The translations under genes were made by a program, and so were the position numbers. From positions 1-64,000 of the forward strand of contig JANBRJ010000084.1 of assembly GCA_027577595.1 (NCBI GenBank): 64,000 nt of DNA, given 5' to 3'. Below are positions 27,120-36,710 of the stretch, piece after piece. Position 1 is the stretch's first letter, and every line of letters begins with the position of its first letter. Below the pieces are notes generated by a model that was given only the letters and a program-made list of their open reading frames with translations, did not search any database and was not told the origin of the DNA. Origin of the DNA: Coemansia sp. RSA 487. Lineage: Eukaryota > Kickxellomycota > Kickxellomycetes > Kickxellales > Kickxellaceae.

Positions 27120-30100
27120 ATGGATACGGACGCCTTGTTTAATGTGTTTAACGAGGGTAGCGATGCTTCGGACGCTTCTGATATTGAAGAGGTTGCGGTT
27201 GCTGCCATTGAGCCTGAATTGAAAAGGAAACAGTCAATTGTTGAGTCCAGCGACTTTGAAGGCACAAAAAAGACCAGGATCGAAGACCACCAAGGCACAG
27301 AAAAGACTGCTTCTTTGGACTATGGACCTGGTGCAATCGTCCTTGACTCGTTTGAAGAGGATCTGCAGCGCGAGATCAAGCCGGCAGGATTGGACACTAG
27401 CGCGGCCGACAAGGAGACCGGTAATGTCGTGCTCAGCCATTCTGTGCGTCACCAAGTGTCGATCCCACCTGGCTACGACTACGTGCCGCTGTCGCAGCGG
27501 CCGCGGATAGAAAACCCAGCGCGTACGTATCCGTTCGAACTGGATCCGTTCCAGCAGGCATCGGTTCAGTGCATCGACAGCAATGAGTCTGTTCTTGTTG
27601 CAGCGCACACATCAGCGGGAAAGACCGTGGTTGCCGAATACGCGATTGCACAGTGCTTGCGCGACAAGCAGCGGGTGATCTACACGTCTCCGATCAAGGC
27701 GCTGTCGAACCAAAAGTACAGAGAGTTCCTGGAGGAGTTTGGCGATGTTGGGCTGATGACTGGTGACGTGACAATCAACCCGCAAGCCAGTTGCCTGGTA
27801 ATGACAACGGAGATTCTTCGCAGCATGCTGTACCGTGGGTCGGAGGTGATGCGTGAGGTCGCGTGGGTTGTGTTTGACGAGATCCACTACATGCGGGACA
27901 AGGAGCGTGGTGTCGTTTGGGAGGAGACGATTATCCTGCTGCCACACCAGGTGCACTTTGTGTTCCTGTCGGCGACAATTCCCAATGCAATGCAGTTTGC
28001 AGAGTGGATCACAAAGACACACGAGCAGGCATGCCACGTGGTGTACACGGACTTCCGACCGACACCACTGCAACACTATCTGTTCCCGCAGGGCGGCGAT
28101 GGAATCCACCTGGTTGTTGACGAGAAGGGCCAGTTCCGCGAGGAGAACTTCCAGCGCGCAATCACAGTGCTGCAGGAAGCACAGGGCCAAGCGGCAGACG
28201 ATATCGGCAGCAAGGACAAGGCAAAGAAAGGAAAGACAAACAAGGGCAAGCAAAGCGGAAGCAAGAGCGACATTTACAAGATCGTCAAGATGATCATGTC
28301 ACGCAACTACCACCCTGTGATTGTGTTCTGCTTCTCCAAGCGCGAGTGCGAGGGCCTGGCACTGCAGATGAGCAAGCTTGATTTTAACCAAGACGCCGAA
28401 AAGGACATGGTTGCCGAGGTGTTTAACAACGCAATCAGCTCGCTTGGCGAAGATGACCGGCGCCTGCCGCAGATCGAGAACATCTTGCCGCTGCTAAAGC
28501 GCGGCATCGGAATCCACCACTCGGGGCTGCTTCCCATTCTTAAAGAGGTCATAGAGATTCTGTTCCAGGAAGGCTTGCTAAAGTGCCTGTTTGCCACCGA
28601 GACGTTCTCGATTGGGCTCAACATGCCGGCACGCACAGTTGTGTTTACGTCTGTGCGCAAATTCGACGGCAAGAACTTCCGGTGGGTGATGTCGGGCGAG
28701 TACATTCAAATGAGCGGGCGCGCCGGGCGTCGAGGCCTAGACGACCGTGGAGTTGTGATTTTAATGGTTGACGAGAAGATGGAGCCGGCGGTGGCCAAGG
28801 ATATGGTCAAAGGCGAGCCGGATGTGCTTAACTCTGCATTCCACCTGTCATACAACATGGTGCTCAACCTGATGCGCGTAGAGACATTCACGCCCCAGTA
28901 CATGCTGGAGCGGTCGTTCCACCAGTTCCAGACCCACGCAGAGATCCCAAAGCTAGAGGCGCGCGCGCACGAGCTGCACACGGAGCTTTCCCTAATCAAG
29001 ATCGACGACGAGCCGAGCGTCAAGCGGTTCTACGACCTGCGCACGCAGCTCGACTCGCTTAGCAGCGACGTGGCCAAGGTCATAGTGCACCCGTCAACAT
29101 CGCTCCCCTTCCTGCAGCCCGGAAGGTTTGTGCGGGTCAACACGGGTGGGCTGAACTTTGGGTGGGGGTGCGTCACGTTCTTCCAGCGCAAGGCCGCCAA
29201 GAAGAAGCAGCCCAGCAACGCTGACCAGAACAAGGATGTTGATGCTGATGGATACATAGTCGATGTCCTTATGCACTGCAAGCGCGCTACAGATCAAAGC
29301 ACGGTGCGCAAACTGCAAGCAACGTCTGCGTCGGACGGGGACATATCGGTCATTCCATGCAATATCAGCGACGCGGGTGGCGAGACAATGGTTGTGCCTG
29401 TTCTGCTTTCATGTATCGACCGGATCAGCACGGTGCGCGTGCACCTGCCCAAGGACCTCAGGTCGCCGAAGGAGCTGCGCGACATGCGTAAGCGCATCTC
29501 CGAAGTGCAGAAGCGTCTCGATGGAAAGATCCCGTTGCTTGATCCGATCAACGACATGGGGATCACGGACGAGTCATTCAAGAGCCTCGTATCGAAGATC
29601 TCGTCGCTGGAGGCCAAGCTGCACGAGCACAAGCTGTTTGGCACGGCAGAAGAGGCACGTGTGTTCACGGAGTATAAGGGCAAGGTCGATGTGCAGAACA
29701 CGCTCAAGGACGTCCGGCGCAAGATCGCCGATGCGCAGTCGGCTGTGCAGCTGGATGAGCTCAAGTGCCGAAAGCGCGTGCTCCGGCGTCTTGGATACAC
29801 AACGGCAGACGACGTCATCACGATGAAGGGCCGTGTAGCGTGCGAGATAACGTCGGGTGACGAGCTGCTGCTGACTGAGCTGATGTTCCATGGCGTGTTC
29901 AACGACCTGACAACAGAGCAAACGGTGTCACTTCTGTCGTGCTTTGTGTTCCAGGAGAAGACGAACGGCGATCCGCCCAAGCTCAAGGACGATCTGGCAG
30001 TGCCGCTTCGCGTGATGCAGGAGTCTGCGCGACAAATTGCGCAGACGTCTAACGAGTGCAAGCTGCGCATCAACGAGGAGGAGTACGTCGAGTCGTTCAA

Positions 30101-30341
30101 GCCCGAGCTGATGGATGTAGTCAACGCCTGGTGCAGGGGCGCCAAATTCTCGCAGATTTGCAGAATGACTGATGTGTTCGAGGGCTCGCTGATCCGTGCC
30201 TTCAGGCGGTTGGAGGAACTGCTGCGTCAGATGTGCCAGGCCGCTAAGGCTATTGGAAACGTGGATCTCGAGAATAAGTTTGCCGACGGTATTGTCAAGA
30301 TCAAACGTGACATTATCTTTGCAGCGTCTCTGTATCTTTAA
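27120..30341 (+). CDS. MTR4: Exosome RNA helicase Mtr4 (Ski2-like)
   Basis: ATP-dependent 3'-5' RNA helicase that feeds nuclear RNAs to the exosome, alone or in TRAMP with Trf4. The 1073-aa protein is the usual length. Visible motifs: Walker A AHTSAGKT at 162-169, DEIH box 253-256, SATIPNA (motif III) and QMSGRAGRRG (motif VI). The arch/KOW insertion begins around 600-620, with FVRVNTGGLNFGWG, and the helical Mtr4-specific C-terminus carries WCRGAKFSQICRMTDVFEGS. A Lys/Gly/Ser-rich insert (about 364-384) sits between the RecA domains. The N-terminus is acidic, as in the family. Its TRAMP partner gene lies 26 kb away in this window. Confidence 0.97.
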   Translation: MDTDALFNVFNEGSDASDASDIEEVAVAAIEPELKRKQSIVESSDFEGTKKTRIEDHQGTEKTASLDYGPGAIVLDSFEEDLQREIKPAGLDTSAADKETGNVVLSHSVRHQVSIPPGYDYVPLSQRPRIENPARTYPFELDPFQQASVQCIDSNESVLVAAHTSAGKTVVAEYAIAQCLRDKQRVIYTSPIKALSNQKYREFLEEFGDVGLMTGDVTINPQASCLVMTTEILRSMLYRGSEVMREVAWVVFDEIHYMRDKERGVVWEETIILLPHQVHFVFLSATIPNAMQFAEWITKTHEQACHVVYTDFRPTPLQHYLFPQGGDGIHLVVDEKGQFREENFQRAITVLQEAQGQAADDIGSKDKAKKGKTNKGKQSGSKSDIYKIVKMIMSRNYHPVIVFCFSKRECEGLALQMSKLDFNQDAEKDMVAEVFNNAISSLGEDDRRLPQIENILPLLKRGIGIHHSGLLPILKEVIEILFQEGLLKCLFATETFSIGLNMPARTVVFTSVRKFDGKNFRWVMSGEYIQMSGRAGRRGLDDRGVVILMVDEKMEPAVAKDMVKGEPDVLNSAFHLSYNMVLNLMRVETFTPQYMLERSFHQFQTHAEIPKLEARAHELHTELSLIKIDDEPSVKRFYDLRTQLDSLSSDVAKVIVHPSTSLPFLQPGRFVRVNTGGLNFGWGCVTFFQRKAAKKKQPSNADQNKDVDADGYIVDVLMHCKRATDQSTVRKLQATSASDGDISVIPCNISDAGGETMVVPVLLSCIDRISTVRVHLPKDLRSPKELRDMRKRISEVQKRLDGKIPLLDPINDMGITDESFKSLVSKISSLEAKLHEHKLFGTAEEARVFTEYKGKVDVQNTLKDVRRKIADAQSAVQLDELKCRKRVLRRLGYTTADDVITMKGRVACEITSGDELLLTELMFHGVFNDLTTEQTVSLLSCFVFQEKTNGDPPKLKDDLAVPLRVMQESARQIAQTSNECKLRINEEEYVESFKPELMDVVNAWCRGAKFSQICRMTDVFEGSLIRAFRRLEELLRQMCQAAKAIGNVDLENKFADGIVKIKRDIIFAASLYL

Positions 30342-30390
30342 AGAAGGGAAAGGAAAGGAAAGCTTACAAATAACCTGGATAACCAATCAG

Positions 30391-30396
30391 CACGTG
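30391..30396. promoter_or_regulatory. CACGTG flanked by CCAAT and GTTGG upstream of the flavodoxin-like gene
   Basis: A near-symmetric element (30383-30401) has CCAAT, then CACGTG, then GTTGG. It lies 50 bp after MTR4 and about 210 bp before the next start. It combines a bHLH-type and a HAP/CCAAT-type site. Confidence 0.45.
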
Positions 30397-30605
30397 GTTG
30401 GCATTTGTCAGATTGATTATAAATTTCAATAACTTTTTTTGCGTCAAAGCCTAGAACCTGTTTTTTTTCTTCGTTCGGTTAAATATAGGAGGGCACAAGA
30501 GCCATCGCGTCCTTTCTTATAATTTTTCTTTATATTTTCATTTTTGAAATAAACAAAAAATATACTAGTTTTCTTTGACTATTTTTGTAAAAAAAAAAAA
30601 AAATA

Positions 30606-31412
30606 ATGGGCAAGCCAAAGATATTTGTCATTTACTACTCGACGTACGGACACGTGCAAACGCTGGCGCAAGCGGTGATGAACGGGCTCTTGAAGGGCGG
30701 CCAAGTGGATGTGGAGATGTACCAGATCACCGAGACGCTTCCAGCCGATGTTCTGGAAAAGATGCATGCTGCGGACAAGCAAAATATACCAGAGATCACA
30801 GCAGACAAGCTACCTGAAGCCGATGGCTTTGTGTTTGGATTCCCGACGCGGTTCGGAACGGCGCCTGCGCAAGTCAAGACGTTCTTCGACTCGACAGGCA
30901 AACTGTGGTCCGAGGGTGCGCTGGCTGGAAAGCCTGTGGGGCTTTTTTTCTCCACTGCTTCGCAGCATGGCGGCCAAGAAGCAACTGCCTTTACCTTCAT
31001 GCCCCATTTCGCGCACCACGGCATGATCTATGTGCCGCTAGGTTACGCCAGTGACAAAATGAGTGACAATGCCACACCAATGGGTGGATCGCCGTGGGGA
31101 AGCGGCACCATTGCAGGGGTTACAGGTGAGCTTCAGCCCTCGGTAAATGAGCTCGACATTGCCGAGATCCAGGGTGAGCGCTTTGCTTCTGTTGCAGCCA
31201 AACTAGCTGTGTCAAAGCCAGCTGCACCAAAGCCTGGAGATGGCCAGACCCATGCTGCTCCTGGTCCTGCTCCTGCTTCTGCAGACGCCCCTTCTTCCGA
31301 TGCTGCTGCTGCTGCCGCTGCCCAGCCTCAGCCGGATGCATCTGCTAAACAACGCGGTGGGCGAATGGGCAAGCTTGTTGCAAAATTCAAGCACCTGTTC
31401 AGCAGCAGCTAA
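30606..31412 (+). CDS. NAD(P)H:quinone oxidoreductase, WrbA/Pst2/Ycp4-like flavodoxin-fold protein
   Basis: Predicted FMN-dependent quinone reductase guarding membranes against oxidative stress. Residues 1-200 form the WrbA fold: the phosphate-binding loop YYSTYGHV near the N-terminus, FPTRFGTAPAQVKTFFD (about 80-96), FFSTASQHGGQEAT and GGSPWGSGTIAG. The C-terminal 70 residues are unusual: an Ala/Pro-rich linker ending in a basic amphipathic helix (GRMGKLVAKFKHLFSSS). In yeast, Ycp4/Pst2/Rfs1 sit at eisosomes, and this tail could serve membrane binding; there is no C-terminal Cys for lipidation. The mRNA leader carries an A-run directly before the ATG. Confidence 0.92.
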   Translation: MGKPKIFVIYYSTYGHVQTLAQAVMNGLLKGGQVDVEMYQITETLPADVLEKMHAADKQNIPEITADKLPEADGFVFGFPTRFGTAPAQVKTFFDSTGKLWSEGALAGKPVGLFFSTASQHGGQEATAFTFMPHFAHHGMIYVPLGYASDKMSDNATPMGGSPWGSGTIAGVTGELQPSVNELDIAEIQGERFASVAAKLAVSKPAAPKPGDGQTHAAPGPAPASADAPSSDAAAAAAAQPQPDASAKQRGGRMGKLVAKFKHLFSSS

Positions 31413-31553
31413 ACTTGACTATTCATATATTACGTGATTAAATTAGATTCCGAGTTTTTGTCCGTATGACTAGAAAAAGCGTGGGAAACAAGAACAGATC
31501 GATTTCAGTCCGCGGAACATGCATGTCGTCTGAGGCTCTCTAACCATCTTCCC

Positions 31554-31579
31554 TCCTTCCTTCCTTCCTTCCTTCCTTT
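31554..31579 (+). repeat. (CTTC)n microsatellite
   Basis: About six tandem CTTC/TTCC units in the 240-bp gap before the BCKDH gene. It is a pyrimidine tract, possibly part of the promoter. Confidence 0.8.
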
Positions 31580-31654
31580 CTTCGTGGTTTCGTATTATAC
31601 CTAAATACAAATAAAAGACTCATAGATACACTTGTACTTTGTTATAAAGAAAGG

Positions 31655-32860
31655 ATGCTCAGACAACAGCGCCCGCTAATTACAGCGCTTAAAAGCATCC
31701 ACCGTCCTAGCCCATGCAGAATAGCTACACCAAGACGATACTCGTCGTCGGTGGACAGTAACATCGAGCCCATCCGCGGGCTTCCTCTGGGCGTGGCCAA
31801 CAGCAATCTGCTCCTGCGCACGGTGTCGTCTGTGCAGAACAGCAGCAGCCTCAGGGCGCTGGGTGTCTGCGAGGGCGAAACGCGGAAGATGAATATGTGC
31901 CAGGCGCTCAACGATGCCATGCGTCTTGTGCTGGCCACCGACGACACGGCCGTTGTATTTGGCGAAGACGTTGCGTTTGGCGGTGTGTTCCGGTGCACAG
32001 TAGGTTTAGCCAGCGAGTTTGGCGCAGAGCGTGTGTTCAACACACCGCTGACCGAGCAAGGCATCGCAGGCTTCGGTATCGGATTAGCGTCGATGGGCCA
32101 GACCGCCGTTGCAGAGATCCAGTTTGCCGACTACATATTCCCGGCCTTTGACCAGATCGTCAACGAAGCCGCCAAGTTCCGCTACCGATCCGGCAACGAG
32201 TTCAACGCTGGCGGACTCACTATTCGCTCTCCGTGTTTGGCTGTCGGCCATGGCGGCCACTACCATTCGCAAAGCCCAGAGGCCTTTTTCGCCCACGTCC
32301 CGGGCCTCCGCGTCGTCATGCCGCGGTCGCCTATCCAGGCCAAAGGCTTGCTTCTCTCCGCCATAAGAGACCCCAACCCAACCATTTTCTTCGAGCCAAA
32401 GATCCTGTATCGCTCGGCAGTCGAGCAGGTCCCTGTTGCCGACTACATGGTCCCGCTATCGCAAGCCGAGATCCTCAAGCCAGGGTCCGATGTAACCGTT
32501 GTTGGATACGGATCCCAGATCTATGCCCTGGAAAACGCCATCCAAATGATTGAGCGTGATTTCCCTGGCGTCACCTGCGAGCTTATTGATTTGCAAACCA
32601 TTCTTCCCTATGATGCAGAAACAGTTGCACAGTCGGTCAATAAGACCGGCAGGCTTGTGGTTGCTCACGAGGCTCCGCGAACTCAGGGCTTTGCAGCAGA
32701 GCTGGCTGCTGAGATCCAGGAACGTTGCTTCCTGAGGCTCGAAAGCCCCATTGAACGTGTGTGTGGTCTGTTTGTGCCTCATCCGCTTGTCTTTGAAAAG
32801 CTCTATATGCCGTGTGCCGTGCGTACGTACGAGGCAATCAAGCGGTCTCTTACGTTTTGA
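31655..32860 (+). CDS. BCKDHB: Branched-chain 2-oxoacid dehydrogenase E1 beta subunit, mitochondrial
   Basis: E1 beta subunit of the mitochondrial complex that oxidatively decarboxylates 2-oxo acids from Leu, Ile and Val. The 401-aa product begins with a basic targeting presequence (about 1-30, ending RRYSSS). The transketolase-like Pyr domain follows: [42 protein letters not shown], then [14 protein letters not shown] and [14 protein letters not shown], all characteristic of BCKDHB rather than PDHB. The C-terminal transketolase-C domain ends in [15 protein letters not shown]. Length equals the human protein within a few residues. Confidence 0.96.
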   Translation: MLRQQRPLITALKSIHRPSPCRIATPRRYSSSVDSNIEPIRGLPLGVANSNLLLRTVSSVQNSSSLRALGVCEGETRKMNMCQALNDAMRLVLATDDTAVVFGEDVAFGGVFRCTVGLASEFGAERVFNTPLTEQGIAGFGIGLASMGQTAVAEIQFADYIFPAFDQIVNEAAKFRYRSGNEFNAGGLTIRSPCLAVGHGGHYHSQSPEAFFAHVPGLRVVMPRSPIQAKGLLLSAIRDPNPTIFFEPKILYRSAVEQVPVADYMVPLSQAEILKPGSDVTVVGYGSQIYALENAIQMIERDFPGVTCELIDLQTILPYDAETVAQSVNKTGRLVVAHEAPRTQGFAAELAAEIQERCFLRLESPIERVCGLFVPHPLVFEKLYMPCAVRTYEAIKRSLTF

Positions 32861-33092
32861 ATTGATTTGCTGGTTGGAAAAAGATGATGGATGGCAGTTG
32901 GTTGGTTACACATAAAGATGGAAGGGCCGGAGGGAAAACGTTTCGCAGTATATTTTATATATTATTTTGCTTTCGTCTGTGTAACAATAAAAGCGAGGAA
33001 ATACTTGCAAGCAATAAAGTCTATAGTAATAAGCCCTTTTTTCTTTCTCGATTTGCAATTACCGCTTAGCTTATTGATCGTTAAATAGTATA

Positions 33093-33896
33093 ATGGAGCC
33101 AAGAAGAAACGCGTATGACCAGAACGAAGTGCCTTTGCAAGCTACTAGCACCCCGCCCGTCGATATAACATCAATGTACCAGCCATATGCAGGGTCCTAC
33201 AGCGAATCCTCGTGGCATGGGACAAGTAGGCAGTCTGCAGTCCCGCAAGAGGGCGGCATCGCCCGACAGTCGACAGTAGGATCCAGCAGCCTTGAGGACG
33301 GTGGTGGCGTCGTTGGGACCGACACAAAGGCCAGCAGCGACAAGAAGAAGAAGAAGAAGAAAGGCGAAACACAAGGAAGCAAAGTGGGGATGGAGCAAAT
33401 GAGCCATTGGAACGCATTCCGGTTCGTCGTGTACATAGCGCTACGCGCGGCGCAACTGGTTATATCGATCGTCTGCATCGGGTTCATCGCACACTCGCGC
33501 AGCGCACGACCAAGCGGCTCTGTGGATACGACGGAGCGCAACACTGAAGTGGCCATTTTTGCTATAGGCGGCATAACGGCGGTGACTGCGGCTGTTTCGA
33601 TTGTGTGCCATATGTTTGCGCGCACTCGAAAGAGAATCGAAAAGTCCAGGATGGCATGGTTCACAGGGGCGCTGAATTTCGCCATATTCGCTGTATGGAT
33701 CATATTGGTGCTCATCAGCGTTGTTGCCGTCGACTGCTCCAGAAAGACAGACGGCGCCTGGTGCTCCAGCATCAAGGTCGGTCTGGCCACAGGACTGGTG
33801 TCGGCAATGCTGGCGCTTGTCATGGTACTGCGCAGCTTCAGCGTTCTTGTGCGCGCAAAGCGTGTCAAGCTGTGGAATGCTCCTCCTGCTCAGTAG
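33093..33896 (+). CDS. Four-TM MARVEL-like membrane protein
   Basis: Function unknown; MARVEL proteins shape or sort membranes. The 267-aa protein has a 105-residue disordered cytosolic N-terminus with a Lys run (84-90). Four hydrophobic helices follow at about 110-134, 153-174, 188-213 and 228-253, with a basic inter-helix loop (RTRKRIEKSR). Two Cys (D-C-S and W-C-S, 215 and 224) lie in the last extracellular loop, a pattern frequent in fungal MARVEL-domain proteins. A disulfide there is inference. No sorting motif was seen. Confidence 0.7.
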   Translation: MEPRRNAYDQNEVPLQATSTPPVDITSMYQPYAGSYSESSWHGTSRQSAVPQEGGIARQSTVGSSSLEDGGGVVGTDTKASSDKKKKKKKGETQGSKVGMEQMSHWNAFRFVVYIALRAAQLVISIVCIGFIAHSRSARPSGSVDTTERNTEVAIFAIGGITAVTAAVSIVCHMFARTRKRIEKSRMAWFTGALNFAIFAVWIILVLISVVAVDCSRKTDGAWCSSIKVGLATGLVSAMLALVMVLRSFSVLVRAKRVKLWNAPPAQ

Positions 33897-34167
33897 CGTA
33901 TATAAAAAGATTGCCCCTTTTGTTCCCACGTTACCGTAAAAGATCACCATACATTTTCCATCTATAAAAGTGATTTATCATCATCAGCAACAGAGCCAAA
34001 AAGGCGGTTTCATCAACAATAGAAAGCCAAAAAAAAGCGACCTCTCCGTTTCTTTTCGGCCGTTTGCTTGTGCTCTCTTTTTCTGCTTATCCCTCTTCTT
34101 TTCCTCGCAAAACATTCTATTTGCTTTAAAAATATACCTTTCTCAAAACCACTCTGCTTTTTTAGCA

Positions 34168-34953
34168 ATGAAGTTGTTCAATAGTCTACTCGTGTCGCTT
34201 GCTAGCTTGGTTGCAGCTGCAAACGCTGGAAAATTTACGCCTGCACATGACGAGTTCAAGAAAAACGACGAGATCCAGATACAGTGCGTGCAGATAGACG
34301 GCAATGGCCGGGAGGTCACCGAGAAGGACTCGCTCAAGTACCTGTCGCCCACATGCGTGGAGACGTACAAGCCGCTCAGCGTATACTACGGATACGACGG
34401 ACCCATCCAATGCTCCATCAAGAACGACGACCCGTTCCACGAGACCATGCTCCGTAGCATTGCGCTCGACAAGCCGCTGCGGTGCCGTATGGCGCGCAAC
34501 AAGCTGTCGTTCCCCAAGTACATGGATCTCCCCATCCGGATCGAAGGAGCCAGAGCCAGCGGGAAGAGGGCCAGCGAAGAAAAGAGGATTGCCGGCAGCT
34601 TCAACGCTGTGTTCCATGGCCAGAACGGGAACCTGATAGCAGCCTCCGTGTACCCAGTCGTCGACCACGCGCTTCCGCAGACGGTTGGCGGCGTGTCGAC
34701 GATACAGATCACGCAGAAATGGTACGAGGGTGCTGGAATGTCCACACTTATGGCCAACAAGCGCCATGAAGAGGAGTTCATCATTCAGCCCATTGTTGCC
34801 CTTATGTTTTGCATCCTAACCGCTTGCATCGTCTATGTTGCAGGCCGCGTGTATGTCGAAAGCTCCGTTATCCCACGCGCTATCAAGGATCATATTGCTG
34901 AAAGGGATGGTGGTGGTAGTGGTGGTAGCCAAGAGACTAAAAAGACTCAGTAG
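34168..34953 (+). CDS. Type I single-pass membrane protein with signal peptide, unknown function
   Basis: The 261-aa product starts MKLFNSLLVSLASLVAAANA, a good signal peptide with likely cleavage after AANA. The frame is open for 66 codons upstream, but that part reads as leader. A luminal/extracellular domain follows (about 21-208) with four Cys in the first 100 residues (QIQCVQ, SPTCVE, IQCSIK, LRCRMA), probably two disulfides. One TM helix lies at about 210-233 (IVALMFCILTACIVYVAG), and a short Gly/Ser/Lys cytosolic tail ends KKTQ. I recognise no family. The layout (signal, small disulfide domain, TM) would fit an ER or cell-surface receptor-like or chaperone protein. Confidence 0.75.
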   Translation: MKLFNSLLVSLASLVAAANAGKFTPAHDEFKKNDEIQIQCVQIDGNGREVTEKDSLKYLSPTCVETYKPLSVYYGYDGPIQCSIKNDDPFHETMLRSIALDKPLRCRMARNKLSFPKYMDLPIRIEGARASGKRASEEKRIAGSFNAVFHGQNGNLIAASVYPVVDHALPQTVGGVSTIQITQKWYEGAGMSTLMANKRHEEEFIIQPIVALMFCILTACIVYVAGRVYVESSVIPRAIKDHIAERDGGGSGGSQETKKTQ

Positions 34954-35080
34954 GTACTCGCTAATCAACCAGTATATTCACAAATGTTTTTTATTAATAT
35001 TTTCGTTTTAAAAAAGAAAGAACCAGTCAAAGAAGATGTGAACACTAGACAGAAAGAATATCACTAGACGATTCAACGGC

Positions 35081-35227
35081 ATGGACAGTTTGATGAATGG
35101 CTTGCCACTTCTTCAAACGTATAGTAGACTCCTAGGCAGTCTTGACAAACCCAGCCGTTCGATGCCCACATTGGGCGAGGGTGGCAGATACGTCGTTCCA
35201 TTAATAACCAACTTGTATTTATTTTGA
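35081..35227 (+). CDS. Possible small ORF (48 aa), unsupported
   Basis: An ATG-initiated frame giving MDSLMNGLPLLQTYSRLL followed by a Gly-rich piece (TLGEGGRYVVPL) and a hydrophobic end. Its composition is more balanced than the surrounding poly-A/T sequence, so it may be a real microprotein or the tail of the upstream transcript. No homology or signal was recognised. Confidence 0.25.
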   Translation: MDSLMNGLPLLQTYSRLLGSLDKPSRSMPTLGEGGRYVVPLITNLYLF

Positions 35228-35501
35228 ATACGCTTTTGAAAGTGAGTAAGGGTGTTTTATTTTACTTTTTTTACTATTGAAAAGTTTAAAGAAAAAATGG
35301 AATTTTTGAGTGTTTATTTTTTGTTGCAACCGTTACTAAAAACAGAAAAAGCAAAACTGACAGCATGCTGTCTATTTATTGCAAAGAGATGCGGAAGGAA
35401 ACGAAAAAACAAAAAAAAACAAAAAACAAAAAGCAAAGCACTCATCTGGGACGCGGGATTCGATTGAAGTAATTTTCGGCGATATGCAAAGTAGCAAACA
35501 C

Positions 35502-35535
35502 GCATACCTACCTACATTTGCATACCTACCTACAT
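35502..35535 (+). repeat. Two-copy 18-bp-period tandem repeat
   Basis: GCATACCTACCTACAT occurs at 35502-35517 and again at 35520-35535. Confidence 0.85.
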
Positions 35536-36071
35536 GTTTGAACGGTGGAAACACTGCCAGATAGGAACAAAAACAAAAATGGTAGTTTCGTCATCATCCC
35601 TTTTAATTGTTGCCACGCAGTGACAAGTAAAAAAAAACAAAAGAATAAAAGATGCAACCTTAATGACATTGTCCTCTTTGATGGAATCCAAATTTCAGGG
35701 AAAAAAAACAAACTAGAGTCAGGGTCTAAAATAAAAAAACTCACTCTATTTATCCTCTAAAAAGCGCATCCCATGATTTAGGGTATATTCTTCTCTGTTG
35801 TTGCTAACAAAGGCCGACTGAGAACAAAATACAAGACAATCCATCATTCTGAAACAAATTAAAAATACACATACATTGAGATACATGTCTGTTTTGGAAA
35901 TAAAATGGAGGAAAGCATGTGCTTTGCTACATTAAAGTTGCCCATGTATGTTTCCAATGGTCATGCATTGCTTTTCTTATTCTTTTATTTCTTGCCGATT
36001 GTAATTGATATATTGAGCTTTTCCCTAATAAGAAAAAAAAGTCAATACAGCCGTAGAAAATAAAACAAAAA

Positions 36072-36380
36072 CTATACAATGCTTGCCGCCACCAAAAAGC
36101 CAGCTGCCAAAATTCCGGCCAGTATTGATCCTTGCTTTTGGTTGATATAGCCAGCTGCTGCTGCTCCTGAGCTTTCACTGCTGCTATCCAACAAATCGCT
36201 GTCAATGTCAAGTTCACTGCTGTCGTCGCAATACGGGAGACTCTCGGTGTTTGTCACTGTAACAACAATAGTGCATCCCACTGAATCACCCGCCTCCTCG
36301 TTTATAGAATCCTGTGACTTTGCGCCAGCTGCACAAAACGCCAATAGAGTAGCTACTTTAAGCACTGTGCGTACATGCAT
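36072..36380 (-). CDS. Small secreted GPI-type protein
   Basis: The 102-aa predicted protein has a signal peptide (MHVRTVLKVATLLAFCAAGAKS) and a short acidic, Ser/Asp-rich mature part with two Cys (VGCTIVV and PYCDDS, about 35 and 51). A hydrophobic C-terminus (about 84-102, GSILAGILAAGFLVAASIV) follows a small-residue stretch (SSESSGAAAAG). This is the architecture of a GPI-anchored cell-wall or plasma-membrane protein. Function unknown; the gene is in an AT-rich gap and convergent with the upstream type I membrane gene. Confidence 0.6.
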   Translation of the reverse strand: MHVRTVLKVATLLAFCAAGAKSQDSINEEAGDSVGCTIVVTVTNTESLPYCDDSSELDIDSDLLDSSSESSGAAAAGYINQKQGSILAGILAAGFLVAASIV

Positions 36381-36710
36381 TTTTTAATTGAAAGTGGTAT
36401 TATGTCAAATGCAGTAGTATGATAACTGAAAGATGCAGAGGTACAGAAAAATAATGAAATAAAGCGAGAGAAGAAAGCAACAATTGATATCTCGCATGTA
36501 CAGCAGAAAGCTTGAGCTCTTTAATACAAATCTCTTACAAAGGAAAATAAATAATGATCCACATCCACTTTCTTTTTAAAAAGAAGTCTGTTTGTATAGT
36601 AGCATCGTTTGCCCTCCTGTGCTTGTCGTTGCACAAACATTTGCAATTGCAAAAACAACTTAAAGAACAAAAAGAACAAGGGTTCTTTTGTAGAAAAAAA
36701 CATATCAACG
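36381..36710. other. Intergenic region between secreted protein and Aquarius
   Basis: AT-rich 330 bp holding the leader of the secreted-protein gene and the 3' end of the Aquarius gene. Nothing else was recognised. A plus-strand frame that starts here and overlaps the Aquarius 3' end is treated as a shadow. Confidence 0.4.

Larger units (their letters stand above)
34954..36071. other. 1.1-kb AT-rich intergenic region
   Basis: It holds the 3' end of the type I membrane gene, a possible 48-codon ORF (35081-35227), a two-copy 18-bp repeat and many A/T runs. Longer frames on both strands here are poly-Lys/Phe translations of A/T tracts, not genes. It also contains the 3' end of the minus-strand secreted-protein gene. 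Confidence 0.5.
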
